Below are positions 53,583 to 64,000 of a stretch of 64,000 bases of DNA, piece after piece. The translations under genes were made by a program, and so were the position numbers. The notes below the pieces were generated by a model. The model did not search any database, had not been told where the DNA came from, and saw only the letters and a list, made by a program, of their open reading frames with translations. Position 1 is the stretch's first letter. Every line of letters starts with the position of its first letter. This DNA is from Bemisia tabaci (lineage: Eukaryota > Arthropoda > Insecta > Hemiptera > Aleyrodidae). The DNA is taken from positions 47,266,985 through 47,330,984 of the forward strand of contig NC_092798.1 in the NCBI RefSeq assembly GCF_918797505.1, in the 5' to 3' direction.

Positions 53583-55228
53583 AGAAACTAAAAAAAAGCG
53601 GACAGTTTTAGCAGAAAATTTGTATTTTGAGAACCGAGACTAGGCAACGCCTGAACATTCATATGGTGTTTTTGCGTAGCACGGTTTAGTGCACATAAGC
53701 GTCGCGGCGCTGAAAGTGAACCCGTGCACACACCGTGCAGGTACGCGTTACACAGATGTTTTTAATGACATCATCCCGCCAGAATGATTTTTTACTCCGC
53801 TCTCCTCTTCATTTCCGTGTTTTATTTCTCTTTATCCCTCCTCTTATTTTCTTTTTCGAGCTTCGCGTTCGGCGGGAGTTGGGGGCCCTGTGAGTATCGG
53901 CCCGCTCTCTCTTCTGAAATCATCTCTCTCTCTTCTGAAATCATCTCTCTCTTCTTCCTCAAAGGTTTCCCTCTCCCGCATTTTCATTCTAATTTTCATA
54001 TTTTTCTCACAGACCTACATCATTTTTCCCGTGGTCTGTTCCTGCCAGCACTTGCATTTAATAGTTTAACCGTTTTTTCTCTCAAATTACGCTGCTGTGG
54101 ACGTCAGGTCTGCTGTGCTCGAGGAAAAAACCGCTTAGCTGCGGGTTTCCTTAATCAGGGTGACAAGTTGTTATCTTAAGAATTTCCGACTTTTCCTGGC
54201 CGTCTGAGGCTTCTGAAAATATAGCATTACGATTTTTCCGTGACTTATCGAGGATGCACAGCCCTTTTGGTGATTATTTAAATTGGGTTTACGATGAACT
54301 GAGGAGTAATTCAATACAATTTTTCCGCTCAAACGGTATGCAAGATTTCCTCATTTTCTCAAAATTCTATCAATGGACTTACTGCTACTTTCCTATGAAT
54401 AAAATCCCTGCACAGGCGATATATTTTAAAGATCTTGCGCTCCTATCATTCCTATATTTTTAAAGTTACTTTCAAAATTTATCGCTGAAATGTGCCTGAT
54501 GACGCGATTGATGACTGGAGAGTTGAGAAGTCGGTTTAGCAATCATAACCTAATTTGCAAAAACTCGCCTAACTAAAAACTTATTAGCTCATCAGTTATC
54601 ATTAAGCGGATTTTATTTGATTTTTTTCTCAGCATGTTGCTCATTTATCACCATGAGGCGAATCATAACATTGACCTCAAAAATTCAACTTTTTCCTCAC
54701 TCGAATGCATTGTTTAGGTTAGATGTTTCGTTAGCATTTTAGTGGGGTGCATTGATTTGCCTACTTGACTTTTGGTTTTCCCGACGATTTTTTTTTTGGA
54801 ACATTTAAACATAATTTAAAAACATACACTTTTTGTGTCGAAAATACGCATCGCTTAAGAAATTCACAAAAAAATTCATCGGGAAGAGGAAAAGTCAAGT
54901 AAGTAAAAACAAACGGGAATGGTAATAAGTTCTGATACGTTCACTCTAATGCGTTCGCACTGGAGAAGCGCTCAGCTGCTTTGAAATGTACATCTTTAAT
55001 ACACCCGAATAAAATCAGTCCATTTGTAATCATCCACACGATTTCTAGGAGTCTTTCGGAAGATTAGTGCTACTTTGAGAAAGAATGGCTGATCTGGTTC
55101 GTTTCTTTCAATAATATTTTCCTGTCAGATGCTTCTCAGCCCGTTTTCTCAAAACTTCATTTTTTCACTCACTGTTCTCTTCGCTATCACGGCAGATCGG
55201 CTGAATCGCTTAAATTTTCTTGAATTGT
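53583..55228. other. Pyrimidine-rich then AT-rich DNA
   Basis: A MITE right-end scrap is at 53640-53685. 53784-54010 is T/C-rich with a direct duplication of TCTCTCTTCTGAAATCAT, which opens a hydrophobic but non-genic frame. Confidence 0.5.
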
Positions 55229-55946
55229 TCTGCCGTGCTAGGTATGAACGCCGTATGAACCTTCAGACGTTGCCAAGTTTCCTTTGCCGAAAACCGACTT
55301 TACTGGGTAAATTGTGAATATTTTTTGCTGAAATTTTCATACTGTTTTGTCTATCTAATTTAATCTAAAATATCTGTTATCTGTTTATCTGTTTTGTACA
55401 TCTAATTTAATCTAAAATATCTGAAAATTTCAAAGAAAAATGTGCACGAGTGTCGTCAAAAATACATATTTTATCAAGGGATTTCTGGCTACTCTCGAAT
55501 GTTCATACGGCGTTCTTCCTTACATTGACAAAAAATCTCGGTGTATTCACTAAGAAAAGGGTAAAATTACCAAGAATTCAGGGTTCTATTGGATCCTAGT
55601 TTTTTCTTGGTAAAATTACCATTTATGAAACTGGTAATTTTACCGAGAAATCTCGGTAAAATTATTGAACTTTCTCGGTAATTTTACTGGACCTTGGTAA
55701 AAACGCCAATGTTTTTTATCGACTGTGGTAGAATTACCGAGATAAAATGGCAAAGTTACCGGGAATTGATTACCAATAAAAGTGGTATTCTTACCTGAGA
55801 AAAACAGTAAAAACACCGGTTTTTAGGTAAACTTACCAGTCTGTCTAGGTAAAATGACCAATAATTGGTAAAAAAAGTGAGATGGTAAAGGTGCCAACGG
55901 ACCTTGGTAAAAACGCCGAGAATTTTTTTTCAATGTAGCACGGCAG
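55229..55946. mobile_element. CTGCCGTGCTAAGG-family MITE interrupted by a second MITE
   Basis: Left end CTGCCGTGCTAGGTATGAAC. The right end is split: CGGCGTTCTTCCTTA stops at 55522 and TAGCACGGCAG resumes at 55936. The interior also carries a short tandem duplication around 55350-55430 (TCTAATTTAATCTAAAATAT twice). Confidence 0.9.
55523..55935. mobile_element. Nested TA-flanked MITE made of GGTAAAATTACC-like words
   Basis: Ends CATTGACAAAAAATCTCGG / CCGAGAATTTTTTTTCAATG are inverted, with TA on both sides (55521-55522, 55936-55937), as for Tc1/mariner derivatives. The whole interior is a loose series of GGTAAAATTACC and TCGGTAATTTTACC variants in both orientations. Confidence 0.9.
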
Positions 55947-57329
55947 AAAGTGTGGGGTCTCTAAAATATAGTGTTTTCGATCCCCAGCTCTTGGTGTGTT
56001 TAATTGTGAGAGTTGATTGTTGGCAACAGAGAGTGACGTCCCGCTGCTTCGTGGGGTCATCGCGGCGGCGTCGGTTGTATCAACGATTGTGATGTGCGGT
56101 GAGTAATAAGTGATGTCAATTCAACTCATTCATCAAGTGGTCGGCCACCGATGACGCTGCGGATCACTTTCGATTAAGTTTTCGTAACCCCCGCAGAGCC
56201 GCGTGCCTCAGTTGCCGCTCCGATCGCGAAAACAAAAATAAAGCCTCGTTTTTTTATGTCATGCCGCAGGAACGATGAAATCCACCTTAATTTCCGCCGA
56301 CCAACAGTTCATTTTTCAGAGGGGAGTTATGAGTATTTTGTCTAGAAACTGTAAGACGTGGTAGATGAGATTGCGAATAAAATTCGATGAAAATTTCGAA
56401 GAAAAAATCCATTGGTTTTGAGGGAAACTTGCATTTTTTCTCATTTGATATATTACTTGTTTATTTTCGCTTGTATCTCGATTTTTTAATCATAAGTATG
56501 GTTGGTTGGTTGGTTGGTTGATACGTTTATTTGGTGCTTTTAACATTTGAGTCATTAACACTTTAGAGGAGAGATCAAAATAGCGTAGTACAGAATTTAA
56601 AAAATTTAAAAAGTAGGGTCACAAATATTGTATTATATGAAATTAGGAAACGTCAATATGCCCACAAAAAGTTCATTCGGTGTTGCTGGCTGAGTATTGA
56701 AACAGGTTGATTTTTGTAAATAAGAATACATCTTGCTATTGATCGGTGTTCCTTAGTGTCTTGCTATATATATCGATGGATACGCTCAACGAGTTCGATT
56801 TGCGAAGATTTTTTTAGTATCATTCCGACTCCGGAGAGAAGCATTAAATAAGTAGCTTTCGGTATTTCTTGTGAATTTTGAATTTTTTTTTTTTTGGGGG
56901 AAAAACTAAGTGAGAAAATTGAAAATTGTCTTTTTAATAAAATAAACAAACCATCAGTAATTTTAAAAGTTATACTAGCACAAAATTACTTTCAGCCTCA
57001 AAAAATACGATCGGTCGCCAATTTTAGCCACCAACTATGGTAGAGGCCGAAAAGAAGAGATCCGATTAACGAAATTACAAATTTCTTGTCAAGATATAAT
57101 TTTACAAATAAGGAGAACAAATGAAAATTTCTCCTCGAAGTTTTACCGACTTTGCTAAATGCCAAGAAGAATATTCCGTGAATTTTTAAATGATGAAAAC
57201 GATTGGGTTTTCTTGTGAAAAATACAACGCGAGAATATAAACGTCGCGATCGACAAAAGCTCTTTTTAGATTTTTATCATTTGTCGGAATCGAGAACGCG
57301 GCCGTGATACGGTGCAATAAAGCACAGTG
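55947..57329. other. No gene recognised
   Basis: CpG-rich patch 56040-56100 followed by a donor-like GGTGAGTAATAAG, and a (GGTT)n run at 56502-56520. No exon could be supported. Confidence 0.4.
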
Positions 57330-57722
57330 TGAATGATCGATTATCGATATTTTCCCGTTTAAAGACACGGTAAAAGATAGATTATTCATGTATTCATTGC
57401 GAACATTCTACATATCGATCCTTTTGCACGGGTTAAAATGGCTGATCAAACGATGTATTGCAAAGCACTGGTGGTCCGAAGAAAAATAAATAGTAAATAA
57501 AGACTTCCATTAGATTTACTTTATAAAAACTAAAATAACATCGAAGAATTTAGAATGTCGCGAATAGAGAGAGCGTTTTTTTTCTCAACATCGTCATACA
57601 CCCGAGTCGGCCAGGAGCGGGAAACCGCGGAGTGATACGACGTTGATGTTGAAGGCGCCTGCATGCAACTATTCAAACTCCCAGCTTGTGCATATTGCAT
57701 ACGCACTGAATTGAAGGATCTT
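57330..57722. repeat. Long dispersed repeat shared with 5269-5722
   Basis: Second copy, same block order (TCGGCCAGGAGCGGGA, GATACGACGTTGATGTTGAA, CATGCAACTATTC), well diverged. Confidence 0.8.
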
Positions 57723-57910
57723 GACTTTATCTGTGCTCTCTGTGCTGTGGCACGCGCCAGCTAGCTTTTCTAAGCACATTATGGAGATGCAAAAAAAAAT
57801 CGGATAATTTCAGGATAACATATTCACAACTCTCCTCAAAAATTAACATGTGTCGGAAAAAAATTGACAACTCGAATGTTGATACGTCGTCCTTACTTGG
57901 CACGGCAAAA

Positions 57911-57990
57911 TTGGACGTATTAATGCTAAAAGGAACTATGAGCACAGAGTTTGCGTGTAACATAGTTCATTTTAGCATAAATACGTCCAA
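57911..57990. mobile_element. TTGGACGTATTT family, minimal hairpin
   Basis: 80 bp, TTGGACGTATTAATGCTAAA to TTTAGCATAAATACGTCCAA, almost perfect palindrome. Confidence 0.9.
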
Positions 57991-58444
57991 TTGTATCGTG
58001 CAAATGTTGGCTACATTGAATTCGTGAGTCGTGGCATCTATGTATTCCCTCCCCCGCCACAATAAACAGCCATCAGACAAATGATTTCTCACTTCTCACT
58101 TTTCGTGGCCAGCGTCGACTCCGCCAAATATTCCACCCGTATCAATATTTTACCCCCCCACATTTTTATTTTTAATATTTTTCTCTCCCCCCCTTCCTCA
58201 CCCATTCCCATGACAAGTCCAGATTGGACACAGTTCGGTTATGACCGTCCGATGAGTCGCGTCATTTCTCAGACATATTTGTCCATGATCGGTCGTTTTA
58301 TCATCAATTTACTTCCGCCGGAAAAAGGGTTCATACAACGTCGTAATGTTGCCGACTTCGTTTGCTCCCTCACAGTTTCTCCCATTTGGCAGCACCACTT
58401 TTTTAATCAGTTCACGAAAGCAACTTATTGCTGACGCGCGCCAC

Positions 58445-58560
58445 AGATAGCACGGAAAAGTTGCGCTCCTTCAATTTCCTATGTATGCAACATGCACAAG
58501 CTTGGAGTTAGAATAGTCGCATGCAGGCGCCTTCAAGAACAGCGCCGCAAGTTCGCGCCG
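58445..58560 (+). repeat. CTCCTTCAAT...GGCGCC repeat piece
   Basis: GCGCTCCTTCAATTTCCTAT, then GGAGTTAGAATAGTCGCATG, then CAGGCGCCTTCAAGAACAGC. Confidence 0.75.
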
Positions 58561-59454
58561 CGCCCAACCCTAGGTATTGATCAACTGTGAACATCGAAAA
58601 AAGATTTTCTAGATATTGTGACGATTCAAAATTTCTCTTGTAGGTACTTCTTTTTCTTAAAACAGCTATTACCTAAATGTTATCATATTAAAATTGTATG
58701 GACTATTCCTTAAAATATGAGACAAAATCGCTAAAAAAATTATTATTTTCCGTATGAAAAAAAAATAAACAGGTTGGTTTTTGCAATCGCTAGCGATAGC
58801 AATATTCGTCATGGGAACTTTTGCTTCTGGGATATGAAAATGTTAAGGTACAGTTCGTTTGTAGTATCTTCAGAATTGAAGGGGCTATGTAATTTTGTGT
58901 CGACATCTCTTTTTTAACATTTTTAATTTTTTTTCTTTGCATACAAGAAAGCTGTTATTTACCAATTATTTATTTCGTTGGATTATGTATGGTTTTCGGA
59001 AGTTAACGCATTTAACTTTCAGTTTCGTTTTTTCGGCGTAAAGGATGATATTTTTACTCTACGCATATGCCCGAATACGCATCATAAGTGACCTATGTGC
59101 TTCCTAAGTTGCCATTTTACTTTCTCGCTCCCCTAGGGTAGAGAGGAAGTATTGTCATCCTCCAAGAAAAAAAAAAAAAAAAAAGTTGAAATTTCATCAT
59201 TTCTAGACGTTTTAAGGTCCCAGGAGTCAAAATAACCATACTTGAAAAAATGTGTGTCCGTCCGTCCGACGTCCCCCAAATCTGTCTACAGCGATATCTC
59301 AGAATCTATCTGTTCGATTTCATTCAAAATTCTCACAGAACACCATATTTATGGTCTCCTTATGCACGTCCAACGATTTTGGGGTACGCTAAAATTTGGG
59401 GGGGCTAGGGTCAAATTGGGTTAAAGGTCCATTTTCAGCAAAATCACACGGAAA

Positions 59455-59935
59455 GCTCATTTTGAGGGACCGTAAATTTTGAAAAATGCCTTTAATTCTT
59501 TAAAAGTGGGCATCAAGCACATCACCTGGGTCATTAATTTAAGTTCCTAAAAGATCTTTGGACTAAACTCAAAATTCAAGGGATTACGAGGCCCAAAAGT
59601 AGGGCACTTTGCTCCGCGACATCACACAAACAACTCATTTTCAAAGACTGTAAATTTGAAAAAAAATGCCTTTCATTTCTTCGAAAGTTGGCATAAGAGC
59701 ACCACCTGGTTCAATAATGTAAGTTCCTATGAGGTCTTTGGACTAAACTAAAAATTGAAGGGTTACGCGTCATATAGCGAGGAGAGCACTTCGGTCACAC
59801 GGAGAGCTCATGGACTGTAGATTTGGAATAAATGCCTTTAATTCTTTGAAAGTTGGCTCAAAAGCACCATCTGAGTCATTAATTTAAGTTCCTAAAGGAT
59901 TCTTGGACTAATCTCATAATTGCAGAGGGGCCGAT
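59455..59935 (+). repeat. Three tandem units of about 180 bp
   Basis: Each unit carries AGCTCATTTT or similar, ATGCCTTTAATTCTTT, AAGTTGGC, AGCACCA(C/T)CTG, TTAATTTAAGTTCCTA and TTTGGACTAAACTC. The units are roughly 20-30 percent diverged by eye. Just upstream is TGTGTGTCCGTCCGTCCGAC with GCGATATCTCAGAATCTATC (59250-59310). Confidence 0.85.
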
Positions 59936-60942
59936 AGGAAACGCTCAATTCTCTGATAAATGAGTCGGAACGCTTCTAGATAATAGCAGCAAACGCTTTG
60001 AGTCAGGTAAAACCTAGGAATTCAAATGCATAATATAATGCATCATATACTATTTCCAAAATTACTCCGTAGGTATATACCAAGCAAAATTAGACAACTA
60101 ATTAGGTAGGTACTTACAATATAAAGTTACTAAGTATGAGTCATCAAGCTGACGCAAGAACTGACACATCTTTATTAAATACTAATATGTTTGTTGTTAA
60201 TGAATTTAGAATCCCGGCAGATTCCATCTTTCGCGGTTCCTTTTTACGAGGTACTAAGCACAAATATAATATAATAATACGGCACAAATATGACTGATTT
60301 AATGCTTGTTACTTAATAAAGGAGGTTATAAATTGTTAGAATAGAACCCGAGGTTTGTGGTCGACAGCAGCAAGGAGATGGCGCTCTCAGCGCTCTCTAT
60401 TGTTTTCGCTTTGAATTACAGGGATACGCGGTAAGGAGATGGCGCTCCTGGCGGGTGTGTGGTGAACCTTCCAGCAGGTAGATTCGCCCGCCAAATTTAA
60501 AATTTGGGAGATGCTAAGCGAAAACCGTTTAGTTTTAAGACTATTTGAACATCGAATAGTCATTCTACCCATTCAAGTAGATATTTGATGGCTTTTGACC
60601 GTGCTTAAGGAGAGATTATAATATAAAATCGTATCTGAAGTATGATGTCAACGAATCTAATGGATCCTAATGAATCGTAGAAAAGCTAAGATTTTTACGG
60701 ATCGCCATCTTTGACAGGAGACTTTGTTAATCAATTACATATTTAATTGAAGATGCCTCATAAAATCAACAAGTCGAGTCCGAATATATGAATTCATCAC
60801 ATATTGCGAAGACATTTACAATAAAGTTCAGTGGTTTGAATAAAAATTTCATAACTATTATCCTGTGATCAAAATTCCAATCAAACTTTATGATTTTGTA
60901 AAATTGGCAGTATTTTTCTAAATATTCCAGTAAAAGTGTCTA
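59936..60942. other. AT-rich DNA, no gene recognised
   Basis: Contains the local direct repeat GGAGATGGCGCTC at 60375 and 60437. No other structure noticed. Confidence 0.45.
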
Positions 60943-61083
60943 TGCCGGCGCGAAGCGCCGGCTCGAGCGAGAAAGTCCCGTGCGGTCCCCGCACCAATCC
61001 GCTAAGCGGATGGGGGGGCGAAGCCCCCCCAAATGCCGGCGCGTAGCGCCGGTACGCGGCGCGAAGCGCCGCGCATAAATTGG
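60943..61083. repeat. GC-rich cluster of small hairpins
   Basis: Consecutive perfect stems with GAAG-type loops: GCCGGCGCGAAGCGCCGGC, CCGCTAAGCGG, GGGGGGCGAAGCCCCCC, GCCGGCGCGTAGCGCCGGT, GGCGCGAAGCGCCGCGC and TTGGCCGGAGGCCAA, within about 140 bases. The flanks are AT-rich. Confidence 0.93.
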
Positions 61084-61115
61084 CCGGAGGCCAATTTTTT
61101 TCATTCAAATAGATG

Positions 61116-61660
61116 TAACTGAAATGTTAGATGTGTACTACCTATACTACTTTCATGTCATTGCTTTATTTATTTATTTACTTTTTGAGTAGGTATAAAT
61201 TGTTATTTTTTGCTGAAATTTGGAGAAAATATTGCTTCAAGAACGTGGAATGTAAATTAATTTTATTGAAAAAAGAAAATACCATCATTAATTTGGGCGA
61301 ACAGAGAAAATATACATCAATATTTGGGTCAACATCTCCCTGATTATATAAAGGATGAATATATTAGTATTTCTGTATAAAAAAACTTAGCTTTTGTCTT
61401 CAGAGATACGATGATTCTAGTCCCAGTCAATTTGTTTTATTGAAAAAACAAAAAAAAACAAAAAATAAATAATAAAAAAAAACAACTGAAATGTTAGACA
61501 TACTATTTTCATGTCTTTCTATTTGTATCAATAGGTACTTTTCGCTTAACTTACGAACGTTGAATGCAAATTAACTTTATTGAAAAAAGAAAATAACGTC
61601 ATTAATTTGGGGGAACATGTGGCTGATTATATGAAGGAGGTATATTCCAGTATTTATGTT
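61116..61660 (+). repeat. Local duplication, units at 61116-61370 and 61483-61660
   Basis: Both contain GAAATGTTAGA, TTTCATGTC, ATTGAAAAAAGAAAATA(C/A)C, GTCATTAATTTGGG and CTGATTATAT(A/G)AAGGA in order. The second is shorter. An A-rich tract lies between. Confidence 0.85.
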
Positions 61661-61764
61661 TAACATATTAACTCACGAGAAGATTTTCGCACATTTATCA
61701 TCTAGTATTAAGTATTTTTTGATGATTAGTCTAAAACATTCAATACAACCATTAAAAAGTAACA

Positions 61765-61862
61765 CCCACCGTCGGGTATCGAACTCCCGATTGCCTAGTG
61801 CCCGCTCCTTTTCATAAAAATGTGGCGACTTAGTCAACCAGGCTATCACGGCTCCGCGGTTG
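61765..61862 (-). repeat. tRNA-like SINE head
   Basis: On the minus strand GGAGCCGTGATAGCCTGGTT resembles a tRNA 5' end and box A, and CGGGAGTTCGATACCCG is a complete T-arm (box B) with a paired stem. The middle is too irregular for a cloverleaf, so it is a SINE or tRNA relic. Confidence 0.65.
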
Positions 61863-62725
61863 AGTGCGTAAAAATAGCCTACAAAAGACTGTGACGGTGG
61901 GCGGGGCTTATCACAAGAGTTGTTTTGGACGCTTCGTAGCTCCTGAGATATGAAAGAAATGAGCTAAGCGCCTCTCTCTGTGAGACATTGTTTACCTATG
62001 CTATCATGTGTCTCAAGGTTCATCTCATCATGCATTTGGTATCGCGGCAGTAAGCTGAGGCAATATTTCTGTATTCATGGATTAAATCAATCAATCGAGT
62101 TCTGATTTTGGCTCATATATCCGTAACGAGTCCTCCAGAACAATTTTCCACCTTGTACGATGGTTATTATTTCTTTACTTCTATTTTTCGAATTTCAGGT
62201 GGGATAATGGCGGCTTCTCAAGAGCACCGAGGTAGGCGATCTTTTGCACCAACGAACAGAAAACTGATGGCGAAAAATAACCAATCGGAACCTCCCAAAA
62301 AAAAGAATTTGCCCAAAAACGGAACTTCGTGGTTCTGCGCAGATTTACCAGTCAGACACGACATCTCAAGTTGGAAAAAAACTCGCTGAAAGCGAATTTT
62401 AGCAATCAACACAACTTGACGTAGAGATATGATTGGCTAAAAAATACAACGGTTTTTGATACATCGGAAAATCAACCAAAAATCGGAGACTGGGCGAAAC
62501 GCTCAAGGTCGCAGAGGTATAGGGAATCCCATAGCGAAAGCAACGGAACGATTCTAATATCATGGGGAACTCCGTTCCCAGGACAAAATATCATGGGGAA
62601 CTCTGTTCCCAGGACAAAAAAAATCGTAGCTTCGTCAATCAAGATAAGCATTTTTTGACTCCAACCATCGTTATTGATAGACCTACGTATCAATAGCCCC
62701 AAACTGTGCATGCAAATGAAGAAAG

Positions 62726-62760
<35 letters not shown>

Positions 62761-63010
62761 ACTAAGAAGTGGCCCGAACTGTATGATCCAATATTCCAAT
62801 GTTAATTGTTGTTTCCAATGTTTCCAATTGTTAATATTCCAATGCAAACTGCCTGAGCTGAACACTCTCCCCCCTCAGTTTCCTACTGGTGCGCATTAGA
62901 GTTCAAAAAATTAATTTTGACTCTAATTTTAATTTTTGGAACTTCTTGGCTTTATTTTCCCCGCGAAATGGTGTGGACCCAGCACCATTTCTCCACCTTG
63001 TTACGTATCA
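62726..63010. repeat. Poly-A tract followed by the GGTGTGGACCCAGCACCATT repeat
   Basis: About 34 consecutive A from 62726, then ACACTAAGAAGTGGCCCGAA and TGGTGTGGACCCAGCACC as at 3950-4250. Confidence 0.8.
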
Positions 63011-64000
63011 ATAGCTCAACTCAAAGACCATATACATTTTTTTTCAGTTTACACCAATTTACGTGCCACCCAATTACACGTAGACGAAAAAAAATTTCAA
63101 GCAAATTTTTCAACATCCATGTAATGCTATTTTGCACTAAACAGAATTGTAGGCAAGGAGATGTGCCGTACAACATAAGAGGACACTTTGTAGACCAAAA
63201 AGTGGCCACAGGAGCACCTCATCAGCAGCGCTGCGGTCAAAAAAGCCGCTTCCCTTGTTTATGGTTGAAAGTTAGTGACATTAACCTTATTAGTATTAAT
63301 TGTTTTTCGGGTGGCTACTCCTCGTATTGGCGCTGCCGAGAGTGGGGCTGTCGGGCGGGTTGTATCCTGCCATCTTTGCAGGCTCTCGGCTCTTCTCCCC
63401 GCGGTGCGCCGCTCGTAAAGAGAGCCTATAAAATTGAAGCCTCATTCTTTAAGTTCTCATCCTCTCATCCTTTTATACGGTCGCACGGTTTTTCATTGCT
63501 CCTACATTATTACCTACATTCACCTCAACTGTGTTCCCTACTTAGACGATCTCTTTTTGAAAGGAGCTTGGCCTATCTCCAAACTGGATCGTGCAGTTAA
63601 CCTCTGAGTCACGGAGCTTTCTCGCTCGGGGTCTCCGAACTCGTTTCACGTCGGATTGAATGAATTTTAGTTGCCCTTTGTGCATCGACAGTATTTCAGA
63701 AATATTTTTAAGATATTTTCTAAATTGCTGGGACGTTTCTCATGCACTTTTTAATTTTTATTTTATTTTTCAAATTGATTTATTTTTTTTTTATTGTAAA
63801 CTTATAATGCAACAGATTTACAGTCATTCACTGACTGCCTTAATTAATTTGTATCATGAAACAAGAAAAAATCAGATATAATTTCTGACTTCATTAAGAT
63901 TTTAGCATCCCGAAAGGTTTGAGAAGTAGTTACAAAAATATGCCGAAAATATATTCTTGTATATTAAAAAAATAATATATTTTCGTGTCAATTGGCGAGG
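63011..64000. other. No gene recognised
   Basis: A long plus-strand frame runs through the repeat into 63600 without any family signature. A CpG-rich patch lies around 63330-63420. Confidence 0.4.

Noticed and set aside
53784..54179. Open frame of about 131 codons with hydrophobic N-terminus
   Set aside because: Created by a T/C-rich tract with direct duplications; composition, not conservation, explains it.
55845..56060. Minus-strand frame starting MTPRSSGTSLSVANNQLS as a possible CNG first exon
   Set aside because: It runs into a MITE and has no donor in the needed phase before the MITE; similarity to CNG N-termini is not visible.
60943..61083. Bacterial contamination or REP sequence as the source of the GC-rich hairpins
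   Set aside because: The flanks continue smoothly as AT-rich eukaryotic-looking repeats; cannot be excluded without read data, but nothing in the sequence shows a junction.
62208..62389. Small plus-strand frame starting ATGGCGGCTTCTCAAGAGC, about 60 codons, basic
   Set aside because: Good start context but no recognisable motif, no splice partner identified, and surrounded by repeats.
62917..63600. Open frame of about 227 codons
   Set aside because: Starts in a dispersed repeat also seen near 4.2 kb; no family signature; codon usage looks random.
1..64000. CRISPR arrays, operons, ribosomal RNA, viral genes
   Set aside because: No regularly spaced identical repeats, no rRNA core motifs and no viral replication or capsid signatures were seen.

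Overview
This is a window of insect nuclear DNA. The main evidence is a nearly complete, intron-rich insect odorant receptor gene (7tm_6 family, found only in insects) and three exons of an animal cyclic-nucleotide-gated (CNG) channel alpha subunit. Most of the remaining sequence is short inverted-repeat transposons (MITEs), foldback elements, tRNA-like SINE pieces and a decayed non-LTR retrotransposon. There is no bacterial gene organisation. The density and style of the MITEs, especially the family ending CTGCCGTGCTAAGGAA, remind me of hemipteran genomes and of the whitefly Bemisia tabaci in particular. That species call is from memory of similar repeats and should be treated as a hypothesis.

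Layout. 1-16.6 kb: no gene recognised; stacked and nested MITEs. 16.6-32.4 kb, plus strand: odorant receptor, one candidate two-codon first exon plus seven coding exons whose phases and splice sites all agree, predicted 475 residues. Its introns hold most of the elements in this stretch, including a hAT-type MITE ending 10 bp before exon 3 begins (8-bp duplication) and an approximately 0.9-kb element with an 8-bp duplication and its own open reading frame. 32.5-34.8 kb: two large hairpins, the second an almost perfect 1.3-kb palindrome. 34.9-51.8 kb, minus strand: three in-phase exons of the CNG channel (N-terminal cytosolic part, S1, S2). The rest of that protein (S3-S6, pore, nucleotide-binding domain) must lie at lower coordinates, yet none of it was recognised here. 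The simplest reading is that the whole odorant receptor gene sits inside, and opposite to, a CNG intron longer than 34 kb. 51.8-64 kb: no gene recognised; a foldback element split by a retroposon, a TA-flanked MITE nested in another MITE, a three-unit 180-bp tandem repeat, and a GC-rich cluster of tiny hairpins in AT-rich DNA.

How the genes may relate: odorant receptors are ligand-gated cation channels working with Orco, and CNG channels are classic sensory transduction channels. Their physical interleaving is notable, but nothing in the sequence shows a functional link.

Coordinates of repeats are read by eye and their edges are good to a few bases only where a target duplication is stated.
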